A stretch of 64,000 nt of DNA from Aromatoleum tolulyticum (GCF_900156155.1 NZ_FTMD01000006.1:62001-126000); one strand, 5' to 3'; shown: positions 1 through 8,515, counted from the stretch's first letter. Notes: generated by a model from the letters alone, not told the origin. Numbers and translations are program-made.

Positions 1-1
1 A

Positions 2-802
2 GTGCCCGTGGCTCTCATCGTGGTAGTGGGAGTGATAAAGTTTTCGGAAATTGGCTTAAATAGTCGAAAGTTAAGTGTAAGTGGTGCCGCACGTATCGCA
101 GGGCTAGCGGGCATTATAACGGCTGTGGCGATCCATGCATTTTCGTTTGCCGCGTCGACGGAGTGGTCCGTCGAAAATCAACGGTATGGTAAGGCTGTGT
201 TGAGTAGTCTGCGCTTGCTGCATTCCCAGCAAGGGCAGAAGGTATTAATTGCAGGTGTGAGGGGGCCGTATCACCCTTTCAGAAATACGCGATACGTATT
301 GACGCGTTTTCCGGAAGTTGGGAAATTCGACTTGATATTGCGTAGATCCGAGCGCGGTTGGAATAATATGTCCAAGGAGCTCGTAAATGGCGTTTATGCG
401 GACGAGGCCGCGGTTGGTGGCTATGACAAAGTTTATGTGTTCGGCAAAAGTGGATCGCTCGAGCAGGTGACCGACGGTCCGCGACTGCAAGAAATGCTAC
501 CCGCGGAGCGAATCCTCTTGTTGGTGTGTGGAATTACGTGGCGTAGCATTGACGATGTCGTTGTCGTCGGGAGAGCGCTTGAGTGCGCAAACGAGGCGGC
601 CGAATACCAAGCAACAGTTTCACTAGCCGAGGACGCTGTTAGGCGGCATTTGTTGTCGTCTTGGATCTATCTGCACTATGGGGCAGCGTTAGCAGAAATG
701 GGTCGGCTTAGTGAAGCACAGCAATACATTAAGATGGGGCTTGATCTCGAGCCCAATAACCCTGCATTAGCGGCGTTGAAGAGAAACGTTGAACAACGAT
801 AG
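2..802 (+). CDS. Membrane protein C-terminal part with TPR (partial)
   Basis: The reading frame is open at the left edge, so this is probably the C-terminal end of a longer protein; the GTG at position 2 is not a trusted start. About 50 residues are visible with two hydrophobic stretches (roughly residues 1-12 and 32-52), then a soluble domain of about 210 residues. The last 50 residues look like one TPR helix pair (LHYGAALAEMGRLSEA, then LEPNNP). It is followed 8 bp later by the sugar aminotransferase in the same direction. A multi-span glycosyltransferase (GT-C) or Wzy-like protein with a soluble C-terminal domain would fit the position, but this is inference; the sequence shows no catalytic motif. 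Base composition is AT-richer than the genes after 5500. Confidence 0.55.
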   Translation: MPVALIVVVGVIKFSEIGLNSRKLSVSGAARIAGLAGIITAVAIHAFSFAASTEWSVENQRYGKAVLSSLRLLHSQQGQKVLIAGVRGPYHPFRNTRYVLTRFPEVGKFDLILRRSERGWNNMSKELVNGVYADEAAVGGYDKVYVFGKSGSLEQVTDGPRLQEMLPAERILLLVCGITWRSIDDVVVVGRALECANEAAEYQATVSLAEDAVRRHLLSSWIYLHYGAALAEMGRLSEAQQYIKMGLDLEPNNPALAALKRNVEQR

Positions 803-810
803 GTAATTGT

Positions 811-1902
811 ATGGTCATTAACGATATTAAAGCGCACATTGATTGCAACGCTGATGCTGTGGATCGTGCTCTACAACGGGTGCGGAAGAGTGGTTGGGTG
901 ATACTTGGGCCTGAAGTTATGGGGTTTGAGTCGGCGTTTGCTCAATACGTTGGTGTGGAAAGATGCGTTACAGTTGCCAATGGCACGGATGCGCTTGAGA
1001 TCGCGTTGCGTTCAGTGGGGATTGGTAGCGGCGACAGGGTTGCAACCGTCGCGAACGCTGGGATGTATGCCACAACGGCGATGCTAGCGATTGGTGCGTT
1101 CCCGGTGTTTATGGACGTAGACCTTGAGTCTAGGACGGCAAGTTCAACCTCCGTTAGGCGGGCGATAGACCTGGGGGCAAGGGCAATCATCGTAACCCAC
1201 CTTTATGGGAAAATTGCTCCAGACATCGCGGAGATCGCCGATATTTGCAGGCAACGGCAAGTTCCGTTGATTGAGGACTGCGCACAAGCTCACGGAGCGC
1301 GGCTTGATTCGCGCATGGCCGGTGCGTACGGTGATTTGGCGTGCTTTAGCTTTTATCCAACTAAGAATCTTGGTGCCCTCGGCGATGGCGGCGCTATCGT
1401 GACGAAGCGCGTCGAGCTGGCGGAGGCGGCTTTACGACTTAGGCAGTATGGGTGGTCGGAGAAGTACAAGGTCGCATCGCCTGGGGCGAGAAATAGCAGG
1501 CTTGACGAAATTCAAGCGGCCGTTCTGATGGAGCTGTTGCCGAGACTAGATGCTTGGAATCAGAGGAGGCGTTGTATAGCGGAGTCATACAGTGCCGGGT
1601 TGTCGAATCCGGCTGTTTGCGCACCTGAATGTGGAGGCGCCGATTACGTTGCTCATCTATATGTTATCAGGACGAACGAGCGCGATTCTCTTCGCGAGCA
1701 CCTAAAGCGTGTTGGGATCTCTACCGACGTTCATTATCCAGTTCCGGATCATATGCAGCCGGTGTTTGGGGAGAGGTATTCGTGTCTGGAGCTGCCAAAC
1801 ACCGAGGCCCTTGCGAAAACCGTTTTGACATTACCATGTTATCCGGAAATGACCGACGCTGATGTAGAAAGGGTAATCGATGCAGTCAATCGGTGGTCCT
1901 GA
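811..1902 (+). CDS. DegT/DnrJ/EryC1/StrS sugar aminotransferase (FdtB/QdtB-like)
   Basis: PLP-dependent aminotransferase of 363 residues, the usual family length, acting on a nucleotide-linked keto sugar in the cytoplasm. The substrate-pocket region NGTDALEIAL lies near residue 57, the PLP-ring aspartate is in EDCAQAHGA (Asp156), and the Schiff-base lysine is in FYPTKNLGALGDGG (Lys185). The neighbouring gene carries both a 3,4-ketoisomerase and an N-acetyltransferase domain. The three steps together match the known route to dTDP-Fuc3NAc or dTDP-Qui3NAc, so the likely reaction is amination at C3 of the dTDP-3-keto-6-deoxyhexose. Whether the sugar is the galacto or gluco epimer cannot be read here. 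The stop overlaps the next start as TGATG. Confidence 0.88.
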   Translation: MVINDIKAHIDCNADAVDRALQRVRKSGWVILGPEVMGFESAFAQYVGVERCVTVANGTDALEIALRSVGIGSGDRVATVANAGMYATTAMLAIGAFPVFMDVDLESRTASSTSVRRAIDLGARAIIVTHLYGKIAPDIAEIADICRQRQVPLIEDCAQAHGARLDSRMAGAYGDLACFSFYPTKNLGALGDGGAIVTKRVELAEAALRLRQYGWSEKYKVASPGARNSRLDEIQAAVLMELLPRLDAWNQRRRCIAESYSAGLSNPAVCAPECGGADYVAHLYVIRTNERDSLREHLKRVGISTDVHYPVPDHMQPVFGERYSCLELPNTEALAKTVLTLPCYPEMTDADVERVIDAVNRWS

Positions 1903-2843
1903 TGAGGTACTCCATTGTTGTTCCCGTGTATAGAAACGAAGCTTCAATTTACCGCCTTCTAGATGTCCTTTCGTCGATCAATCAAGAGGTAGGCGGAGAG
2001 TTGGAGGTGGTATTTGTTGTTGATGGTAGTCCGGATCGTTCGTTCGAATTGCTTCAGAATGGTATCGAGCAACTGAGTTTCCCCGCTCAGCTTCTAGCAC
2101 TTTCAAGAAATTTCGGCTCCTTTGCGGCAATTCGCGCCGGTTTGACAGCGGCACGCGGTGAGTTTTTTGGAGTTATGGCGGCCGATTTGCAGGAGCCGCC
2201 AGAGTTGTTGATATCGTTTTTTAGGCATCTGAATGCAGATGAATGTGACGTTGCGATAGGTACGAGATATGGACGAAGCGATCCATTAGTGTCGCGGATC
2301 GCGTCTCAGGTGTTCTGGGGGCTTTATCGCCGCATAATTGTTCCGGAAATGCCTGATGGGGGGGTGGATATATTTGGGTGCAATCGAGCATTTCGGGACG
2401 AGTTGCTTAAGCTAGAAGAGTCGCGGTCGTCGCTTATTGCGCTTATTTTTTGGCTAGGGTTCAGAAGGAAGTTCGTGGGGTATACCCGGCTTGTTCGTAC
2501 TGAGGGTAAGTCGGCTTGGACCTTTAGAAAGAAGATCGACTATATGCTGGACAGCGTATTTGCCTTCACGGATTATCCAATTAAGATGCTTTTTAGGTTT
2601 GGGTTGATTGGGAGTGCGTTGTCAGCGGTATTGGGAAGTCTTGTTTTGATCGGTCACGTCGCGGGCAAGATCGTAGTTCCTGGCTATGCAGCGACAATGA
2701 TGGTGTCGTTGTTTTTTGGTGCGCTAAATTTATTGGGCCTCGGATTGGTAGGTACGTATGCTTGGCGTGGCTATGAAAACAGTAAAGCAAGACCTTCGTC
2801 CGTGGTGGCGATTCGGAAGTCAAATTGTAAAGGTGGTGTATGA
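1902..2843 (+). CDS. GtrB-like family 2 glycosyltransferase, membrane anchored
   Basis: GT-A fold glycosyltransferase of about 313 residues related to dolichyl/undecaprenyl-phosphate sugar synthases (DPM1/GtrB). The N-terminus [10 protein letters not shown], the SRNFG motif and an AADLQEPPE segment mark the family. The usual DADLQ is AADLQ here: the second Asp and the Gln are kept but the first Asp is Ala. Two strong membrane segments near the C-terminus (about 228-253 and 264-287) match GtrB architecture. GtrB enzymes load a sugar onto undecaprenyl phosphate at the inner face of the membrane. A GtrA-like gene lies two genes downstream. The start is set at ATG 1902, which overlaps the aminotransferase stop; a GTG nine bases upstream is less likely. 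Confidence 0.85.
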   Translation: MRYSIVVPVYRNEASIYRLLDVLSSINQEVGGELEVVFVVDGSPDRSFELLQNGIEQLSFPAQLLALSRNFGSFAAIRAGLTAARGEFFGVMAADLQEPPELLISFFRHLNADECDVAIGTRYGRSDPLVSRIASQVFWGLYRRIIVPEMPDGGVDIFGCNRAFRDELLKLEESRSSLIALIFWLGFRRKFVGYTRLVRTEGKSAWTFRKKIDYMLDSVFAFTDYPIKMLFRFGLIGSALSAVLGSLVLIGHVAGKIVVPGYAATMMVSLFFGALNLLGLGLVGTYAWRGYENSKARPSSVVAIRKSNCKGGV

Positions 2844-3802
2844 CGCGCACGAGTAAAGTGCATCCTACGGCGGACGTTCAGACGAGTAACGTTGGCGAGG
2901 GTACGACTGTTTGGCAGTCAGTGGTGATTCTGGCTGGCGCAAGAATTGGTTGTGATGTAAATCTCTGTGCGCACTGTTTTGTTGAAAATGACGTAATTAT
3001 TGGCGACAGGGTGACGGTGAAATCAGGGGTATATTTATGGGACGGTGTCCGTTTGGGCGATGACGTGTTTGTTGGGCCGAACGTGACATTTACGAATGAT
3101 AAATACCCAAGATCTAAGGTCTACCCGCAACGATTTCACGAAACGCATGTCGAGGCGGAAGCATCCATCGGCGGGGGAGCCGTCATACTACCTGGCGTAA
3201 CTATCGGTCGGGGCGCAATGGTAGGTGCAGGCGCTGTCGTGACTAGGTCTGTCCCGCCTTATGCGATTGTTACTGGCTCTCCGGCTAGGATTGTTGGGTA
3301 CGTTGAGAACAATGCCCAAGGGAAGGTTAACTTCAACGGCGCAGTTGGGGGCGATTCAGATGGAAGGGAGGGGCGAATTGATGTTGGCGTAGGTGACGTG
3401 TCGTTGCATAGATTTACAGCTGTGCAAGACATGCGCGGAGATCTATCCGTCGGTGAGTTTTTGCGCGAAATTCCCTTTTCCCCAAAGCGCTATTTTTTGG
3501 TTTTCAATGTGCCTAGTGAAAAGACGCGCGGAGAGCATGCGCACTTTAACTGTCACCAATTTTTGGTTTGCGTGAAAGGCAGTTGCGCGGTTGTGGTTGA
3601 TGATGGGGTGTCTCGAAGTGAGGTTCTGCTCGATTCGCCTCATGTCGGAATATATCTGCCGCCTCTCACTTGGGGTATTCAATACAAATATTCAAGCGAT
3701 GCAGTCTTGCTTGTTTTTGCCTCCGACTATTATGATCCGACTGATTATATTCGTGATTACTCGGAGTTTGTAGAGATTGTAAAAGGGAAGGCGGGAGGAT
3801 GA
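2840..3802 (+). CDS. Bifunctional sugar N-acetyltransferase / dTDP-sugar 3,4-ketoisomerase (FdtD/WxcM-like)
   Basis: Fusion of two enzymes in 320 residues. Residues about 5-155 are a left-handed beta-helix of hexapeptide repeats ([29 protein letters not shown] at the end), the WbbJ/QdtC type of N-acetyltransferase, with the [10 protein letters not shown] segment typical of this group. A Gly-rich linker (about 155-185) leads to a cupin domain (about 188-316) with the RGEHAH motif at 230-235, typical of FdtA/WxcM 3,4-ketoisomerases. The same architecture is known from WxcM of Xanthomonas and FdtD of Shewanella denitrificans. With the aminotransferase it supplies three steps of dTDP-3-acetamido-3,6-dideoxyhexose synthesis. 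The start overlaps the preceding stop (ATGA). RmlA and RmlB are not in the window. Confidence 0.88.
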   Translation: MTRTSKVHPTADVQTSNVGEGTTVWQSVVILAGARIGCDVNLCAHCFVENDVIIGDRVTVKSGVYLWDGVRLGDDVFVGPNVTFTNDKYPRSKVYPQRFHETHVEAEASIGGGAVILPGVTIGRGAMVGAGAVVTRSVPPYAIVTGSPARIVGYVENNAQGKVNFNGAVGGDSDGREGRIDVGVGDVSLHRFTAVQDMRGDLSVGEFLREIPFSPKRYFLVFNVPSEKTRGEHAHFNCHQFLVCVKGSCAVVVDDGVSRSEVLLDSPHVGIYLPPLTWGIQYKYSSDAVLLVFASDYYDPTDYIRDYSEFVEIVKGKAGG

Positions 3803-3803
3803 T

Positions 3804-4172
3804 GTGTTGCAGTGCAAGAGATGGGGCCGGTTTATTGCGGGGGGGGCACTAAATACGGCTGTTAGTTACGGTGTATATTTTCTGTTGCACTTGGTTGTGG
3901 TGTATCAGTTAGCGTATTTTGCGGCGTATGTCGTAGGTGTTGTAGTGTCTTACCTGTTTAATGCGAAATTTGTATTTAATGTTCCGGTGACAATTGGCGG
4001 AATGATTAGGTATCCACTCGTTTACGTTGCGCAATATGCTTCTTCTGCATTGGTTCTAGGTGTTCTTGTGGAGGCTGGGATTGGTGCAACCTTTGCTCCT
4101 TTACTGGTCTCGATAGTTGTTCTTCCTGTTACCTATCTTTTAAGCAGCGCGGTGCTAAGAGGGGGGCGATAG
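3804..4172 (+). CDS. GtrA-like membrane protein (putative lipid-linked sugar flippase)
   Basis: Small protein of 122 residues made of four hydrophobic segments (about 10-30, 34-54, 67-89 and 94-115) with the family-typical RFIAGGALNTAVSYGVYFLL start and YLFNAKFVF between helices 2 and 3. GtrA proteins are proposed to flip undecaprenyl-phosphate-sugar made by a GtrB enzyme to the periplasm. Here the GtrB-like gene is two genes upstream, so the two probably act together. The start is GTG at 3804 or TTG at 3807, 1-4 bp after the preceding stop; an ATG at 3802 is out of frame. Codon use is AT-rich like its neighbours. Confidence 0.8.
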   Translation: MLQCKRWGRFIAGGALNTAVSYGVYFLLHLVVVYQLAYFAAYVVGVVVSYLFNAKFVFNVPVTIGGMIRYPLVYVAQYASSALVLGVLVEAGIGATFAPLLVSIVVLPVTYLLSSAVLRGGR

Positions 4173-4271
4173 AGTCTTGTTCAAGTGGAAAGCGGTAGGG
4201 CTGAGTGTTCCGTTGGGTATGATTTTTGTTGTCTCATGTTCCGCGGTTCTAGGAAGTTAGGTGCGAATTTA

Positions 4272-5372
4272 ATGAGTGCGGCTAGTCATCGAATGAATAC
4301 GTTGCAGGATATATCGGAAGCGCGAAATAATAGCATTACGTTAGTGAGGTTGTTAGCGTCATTGGCCGTAATATATGGGCATTCGTACGCTGTGGCTGGC
4401 TCTGGTGGCTCGGACTGGGTTATGCGCATAACGGGTTTTGCGCATGCTGGCGGTGTTGCAGTTGATTTGTTTTTTTTGATGAGTGGGTTCTTGGTGACGG
4501 CAAGTATTTTGAAGAGGGGCGTATTCGTATATGCGCGTTCTCGGATGCTGAGACTGTTTCCTGCGCTCTGGGTGTATCTGGGAATTACAACATTAGTGAT
4601 TGGTCCTTGGGTTTCGAGTCTTTCTGTTTTTGATTATTTCTCTAACGGACAGACGTGGGCATATTTGTATCACCTTGGGTTTGGGCTAACTACGGAGTGG
4701 TTCCTTCCCGGTGTGTTCGAAGAATTGAAAAACAAGGGCGTTAACGGATCTATCTGGTCTGTTATTGTTGAAATTCGAATGTATATTATTGTTGCGGTCG
4801 TGTACCTGTCGGGGTGTCTTACGAATAGGTCCCTTTTTAATGTTCTTGCGCTTCTAGTAGTTGTTGGTGTGTGGAGTGGGCTGCTCGAAGTTCCAGGAGT
4901 TAAGGGGGAGACAGATAACCATGTCGCGCTGCTCTTTTTGATTGGTGCTTTCTTGTATGTGAATAGGGGAAGTGTCGTTGTTTCGCCGATTTACTTCATT
5001 TTTGCGTTGGCTGTGGCCGGAATGACGCATGGGACGCCAAAATTTGTTTATGGTTATAATCTTGTTCTAATCTGTGTTTTCATCTTCCTTGTATTCCGGA
5101 GTTTTGGTGCTTTCATGGATAGGCTTGGCGATTACTCGTATGGCGTCTATTTGTGGGGCTGGCCAGTTCAGCAGTTGGTGATGCTGTTGTTTCCGCAAGC
5201 TACCCCCGGCGTTAACGCATTTGTGTCGAGTGTTGTGGCGCTTACGATAGGAGTTGCGTCGTGGCATCTGGTGGAGAAGCCTTGTTTGGCCTTAAAGGAT
5301 AGGAGTTTTGAACGCTGGCGGGGGTGGCGTAAAGTTGGTGTCTCAAGTGCATCCGCGCGGCCGGCTGAATAG
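4272..5372 (+). CDS. Acyltransferase 3 family protein (OafA/YrhL-like)
   Basis: Integral membrane acyltransferase of about 366 residues with roughly ten membrane segments. The first helix carries the family motif (ITLVRLLASLAVIYGHSYAV, catalytic-type His), followed by VAVDLFFLMSGFLVTAS and, in the middle, a WSVIVEIRMY segment; a late helix has GDYSYGVYLWGWPVQQL. Members transfer acetyl or other acyl groups onto O-antigen or exopolysaccharide sugars, so surface-glycan acylation is likely; the exact acceptor is unknown. The frame is open back to a GTG at 4185, but the conserved domain begins near 4325. ATG 4272 or ATG 4293 is therefore the more plausible start, with no strong ribosome-binding site for either. 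Confidence 0.82.
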   Translation: MSAASHRMNTLQDISEARNNSITLVRLLASLAVIYGHSYAVAGSGGSDWVMRITGFAHAGGVAVDLFFLMSGFLVTASILKRGVFVYARSRMLRLFPALWVYLGITTLVIGPWVSSLSVFDYFSNGQTWAYLYHLGFGLTTEWFLPGVFEELKNKGVNGSIWSVIVEIRMYIIVAVVYLSGCLTNRSLFNVLALLVVVGVWSGLLEVPGVKGETDNHVALLFLIGAFLYVNRGSVVVSPIYFIFALAVAGMTHGTPKFVYGYNLVLICVFIFLVFRSFGAFMDRLGDYSYGVYLWGWPVQQLVMLLFPQATPGVNAFVSSVVALTIGVASWHLVEKPCLALKDRSFERWRGWRKVGVSSASARPAE

Positions 5373-5562
5373 GTTAGCCTCCTGCTAGTTATTTACAAAT
5401 TACGCTTGTTAGTTCGAATGAAGGCGTTGTCGTTGTTATTGATAGCGTACATCGTGGATGTGGGTGTTGTGAGTGAGAGCAGGGGCTGACGTAAAAAGTT
5501 GCGCTAGTGGTTATGGTTCGGTGGGTTCAGCGAAGTGCGTTTCGGATGTGGAATCTAGTGAT
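5373..5562. other. Intergenic stretch at a base-composition boundary
   Basis: No gene is supported in these 190 bases. The AT-richer composition of the left block ends here and the strongly GC-rich composition of the rest of the window begins just downstream. The following glycosyltransferase frame is open back to GTG 5473, but the residues before 5563 have no family similarity that I can see. Confidence 0.5.
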
Positions 5563-6339
5563 ATGACGGTGGCGCCGGTCTCGGTGTCGATCATCAGCCA
5601 CGGTCATGGCAGCATGGTAGAGGCTTTGGTCGAGGCGCTGGCCGGGTGTCTTTCCGTCGGGCAGATCATCCTCACGCAGAACGTTCCGGAACCGCTAGCT
5701 GCGGTGGGGCGCAAGCACGACATCCGCATCATCGCGAACCCTGCGCCACGGGGATTCGGCGCGAACCATAACGCCGCCTTCCGGGTGTGCGACCGCCCCT
5801 TCTTTTGTCCGCTCAATCCTGACATCGAATTCGACGGAGATCCGTTCGCCGCGCTGATCGAGCGGCTCTCCGCGATCCCGACGGTGGCGTTGGCGGCGCC
5901 GGCGGTCGTCGCCCCCGATGGCCGCATGGAAGACAGCCTGCGTCCGTTCCCGTCGGTTCGGAGGCTCGTGCGCAAGGCGCTGGTCGGCGATCCGGGGCGT
6001 TATGCGGTGGCTGTGGGGGATCCGGATTTTTATCCCGAGTGGGTCGCGGGCATGTTCATGTTGTTCCGCAGCGCAGCGTACCGAGACCTCGGCGGTTTCG
6101 ACGAGCGCTTCTTCCTCTATTACGAGGACGTTGATGTGTGTGCACGGGCGTGGAAGGCGGGCATGCCCGTCCTCGCGTGCCCCTCGGTGGCGGTGGTGCA
6201 CGACGCCCGACGCGATAGCCACAGGCGGTTGGCCTACCTGCGCTGGCACGCAAGGAGCATGCTGCGATATTTCGTCAAGTATTGGGGGCGGTTGCCAGAT
6301 GTTCCGGGTTCCGGTCCGGTCGCGACCAAGTCGCCGTGA
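5563..6339 (+). CDS. Family 2 glycosyltransferase (rhamnosyltransferase/WbbL-like)
   Basis: Soluble GT-A fold enzyme of 258 residues from the chosen start. It begins with VSVSIISHGHG, carries NPAPRGFGANHNAAFR and then PLNPDIEFDGDP (DxD-like acidic motif), and later has FDERFFLYYEDVDVCARAWKAG, the signature of the WbbL/rhamnosyltransferase branch of GT2. It probably adds one sugar to the lipid-linked O-unit in the cytoplasm; donor and acceptor are not evident. The frame extends upstream to GTG 5473, but ATG 5563 places the start just before the conserved beta strand. It overlaps no neighbour; the SDR gene starts 47 bp after its stop. Confidence 0.83.
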   Translation: MTVAPVSVSIISHGHGSMVEALVEALAGCLSVGQIILTQNVPEPLAAVGRKHDIRIIANPAPRGFGANHNAAFRVCDRPFFCPLNPDIEFDGDPFAALIERLSAIPTVALAAPAVVAPDGRMEDSLRPFPSVRRLVRKALVGDPGRYAVAVGDPDFYPEWVAGMFMLFRSAAYRDLGGFDERFFLYYEDVDVCARAWKAGMPVLACPSVAVVHDARRDSHRRLAYLRWHARSMLRYFVKYWGRLPDVPGSGPVATKSP

Positions 6340-6386
6340 CATGGGCCTGCCGAATGTCGAGGCGTAATGTGGAGTCGGATGGCGCG

Positions 6387-7352
6387 ATGGTGAAAAGCGT
6401 CGCAAGCGCCGGTCGCCGAGTGGTGGTGACCGGGGGGGACGGTTTCGTGGGGAGCGCGTTGGTCGCGCGGGGTCGCGTTGGTGAGGCGTGCGTCGTCGGT
6501 GTCGTGCGGGGCGAGTCCGTTCCGCCGGGGTGCATTCGGGGGCCGTCGCTGGATGCGGATGCGGACTGGGGATGCATCCTCCGTCGAGACGACGTGCTGA
6601 TCCACGCGGCCGCGCGTGTGCACGTGCGCGTGGATGGCGCGCCGGACCCCTTGGCGGCATTCCGTGCGGACAATGTCGTGGGAACAGTTCGTCTGGCCCG
6701 ACAGGCCGCGCTGGCGGGGGTGCGGCGCTTCGTGTTCATCAGTTCGATCAAGGTGAACGGGGATCAGACGCCGCCGGGGGAGCGGTTCACCGCGGACATG
6801 CGACCCGCGCCGACCGATGCATACGGGATTTCCAAGGCGGAGGCCGAGGTGGCCCTCGCTGCGATTGCCGCGGAGACGAGCATGGAAGTGGTCATCGTGC
6901 GGCCCCCGCTGGTGTATGGCCCCGGTGTCCGTGCGAACTTCCATGATCTGATGCGCTGGGTGGCGAGCGGATTACCCCTTCCGCTGGGTGCGATCGAGCA
7001 CAATCGCCGCTCGTTGGTGGCTCTCGACAATCTCGTGGATCTGCTTGTTACGTGTGTAGACCACCCCGCGGCCGCCAGCCGGATCTTTCTTGCTGCTGAC
7101 GGCGAGGATCTGTCGACCGCCGAACTGATCCGCAGGCTCGCTGCCGCGATGGGTCGTCGGGCCAAGCTGCTGGCGGTGCCCGAGTGGGTCTTGCAGGCGG
7201 GAGCGAGGTTGATGGGGAAGGAAGATATGTTGCTGCGGCTGTGCGGCAATTTACAGGTCGATTGTGCGAAAACCTGCGAGGTGCTGGGCTGGCGTCCGCC
7301 GATCAGTGTCGACGAAGGGATGCGCCGGGCCGTGGCGGGGTACAAGGCGTGA
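6387..7352 (+). CDS. NAD-dependent epimerase/dehydratase (WbpV-like SDR)
   Basis: Extended short-chain dehydrogenase of 321 residues acting on a nucleotide sugar in the cytoplasm. The nucleotide-binding glycine motif GGDGFVG is at 16-22, the catalytic Ser region is FISSIKVNG (119-125), and the YxxxK pair is Tyr146/Lys150 in DAYGISK. Order and neighbours (SDR, then WbpL-like transferase, then WbpM-like dehydratase) match the wbpV-wbpL-wbpM end of Pseudomonas-type O-antigen loci, where the SDR is a UDP-GlcNAc/GalNAc-type 4-epimerase or 4-reductase. The frame reaches back to 6282, overlapping the previous gene; ATG 6387 sits just before the Rossmann fold and is preferred. The stop overlaps the next start (GTGA). 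Confidence 0.83.
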   Translation: MVKSVASAGRRVVVTGGDGFVGSALVARGRVGEACVVGVVRGESVPPGCIRGPSLDADADWGCILRRDDVLIHAAARVHVRVDGAPDPLAAFRADNVVGTVRLARQAALAGVRRFVFISSIKVNGDQTPPGERFTADMRPAPTDAYGISKAEAEVALAAIAAETSMEVVIVRPPLVYGPGVRANFHDLMRWVASGLPLPLGAIEHNRRSLVALDNLVDLLVTCVDHPAAASRIFLAADGEDLSTAELIRRLAAAMGRRAKLLAVPEWVLQAGARLMGKEDMLLRLCGNLQVDCAKTCEVLGWRPPISVDEGMRRAVAGYKA

Positions 7353-8374
7353 TCCGCTTCGTCGTGGTGATCACGCTAGTCGCGCTCACGGCCGGTCTCT
7401 TGACCGGGGCGCTGCGGCGTTATGCGATGGCGCGGAGCTTGATCGACGTACCGAATGCGCGGAGCTCGCACACGATCCCGACGCCGCGCGGCGGAGGGGT
7501 GGCGATTGTACTGAGCTTCTTGACGGCCATCGTTCTTCTGGCATTGCAAGGAGGCGTCGGCGACCTCCTGGCATTCGCGATCGTCGGCGCCGGCGCGCTG
7601 ATCGCCTTGGTCGGGTTCATCGACGATCATCGGCATATTGCAGCGCGTTGGCGATTGCTTGCGCACTTCGTCGCCGCAGTATGGATCCTCGCATGGTTTG
7701 GCGGGATGCCGTCGTTCGATTGGTTCGGCAGGTCGGTGCAGCTCGGGATCTGGGGCCCTGTCCTGGGTGCAATCTACCTCGTCTGGTTATTGAATTTGTA
7801 TAATTTCATGGACGGCATCGACGGGATCGCGAGCGTCGAGGCGATCACAGTGTGCTTGGGCGGGGCGTTGCTCTATATCGTGATCGGGCGGGCCGACGAA
7901 GCAATCGTCCCGCTGACGCTCGCGGCCGCGGTCGCCGGTTTCCTGTACTGGAATTTCCCGCCCGCCAGGATCTTCATGGGAGATGCCGGGAGCGGTTTTC
8001 TGGGCATCGTCCTCGGCATCCTGTCGTTGCAGGCGACGCAGGCGTCACCGGCGTTGTTCTGGTGCTGGCTCATCCTCCTCGGAGTGTTCATCGTCGATGC
8101 CACGTGGACGCTCCTGCGCCGACTGTGCCGGGGAGAACGCGTCTATGAAGCGCATCGCAGCCATGCGTACCAGCATGCGTCACGGTACTTCGGAGGTCAT
8201 TTGCCGGTAACGGTCGCGGTCTGCGCGATCAATGTCCTCTGGCTGCTTCCGGTGGCTCTGTGCGTCGGCACCGGGCTCCTTGATGGCGTTGTCGGAATTG
8301 TCATAGCATATGCACCTTTGTTGCTTGCCGCAGTCGTATTGCGTGCGGGCGAACGCGAGTTTCAGGTCGGCTGA
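7349..8374 (+). CDS. Undecaprenyl-phosphate sugar-1-phosphate transferase (WbpL/WecA-like, GT4)
   Basis: Polytopic membrane enzyme of 341 residues in the MraY/WecA superfamily. It transfers a HexNAc-1-phosphate to undecaprenyl phosphate and so starts O-antigen synthesis. Diagnostic cytoplasmic motifs are present: SSHTIPTPRGGGVA near the N-terminus, GFIDDHRHI, NFMDGIDGIAS and FMGDAGSGFLG, followed by the basic C-terminal loop HRSHAYQHASRYFGGH. About ten hydrophobic helices are visible. The start is GTG 7349, which overlaps the preceding stop; an upstream extension of the frame lies inside the SDR gene and is not part of the protein. It is probably translationally coupled to the SDR. Confidence 0.88.
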   Translation: MIRFVVVITLVALTAGLLTGALRRYAMARSLIDVPNARSSHTIPTPRGGGVAIVLSFLTAIVLLALQGGVGDLLAFAIVGAGALIALVGFIDDHRHIAARWRLLAHFVAAVWILAWFGGMPSFDWFGRSVQLGIWGPVLGAIYLVWLLNLYNFMDGIDGIASVEAITVCLGGALLYIVIGRADEAIVPLTLAAAVAGFLYWNFPPARIFMGDAGSGFLGIVLGILSLQATQASPALFWCWLILLGVFIVDATWTLLRRLCRGERVYEAHRSHAYQHASRYFGGHLPVTVAVCAINVLWLLPVALCVGTGLLDGVVGIVIAYAPLLLAAVVLRAGEREFQVG

Positions 8375-8515
8375 GGCGTCAGTGATTCGGCCGCCCCATT
8401 TGGGTAATCAGCCTGTGCCGAAATGTTGCGGCGCGGCAGAACTTCGATGGGATGCAGTAGAATCGTAGTCGGCATTCCTGTTCGCGAGCCTTCTATCCCT
8501 TAGGAATCGGTCAAG
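8375..8515 (+). promoter_or_regulatory. Gap before wbpM-like gene with a possible -10 element
   Basis: This 141-bp gap has no gene. A TAGAAT hexamer at 8458-8463 is a fair -10 candidate about 50 bp before the wbpM start, and TTAGGA near 8501 is a weak Shine-Dalgarno sequence. No good -35 stands 16-18 bp upstream of the hexamer, so a separate promoter is only possible. Confidence 0.35.

Noticed and set aside
5695-6944. Minus-strand frames opposite the WbbL-like and WbpV-like genes
   Set aside because: Low-complexity Arg/His/Pro translation with no domain, fully covered by supported plus-strand genes.
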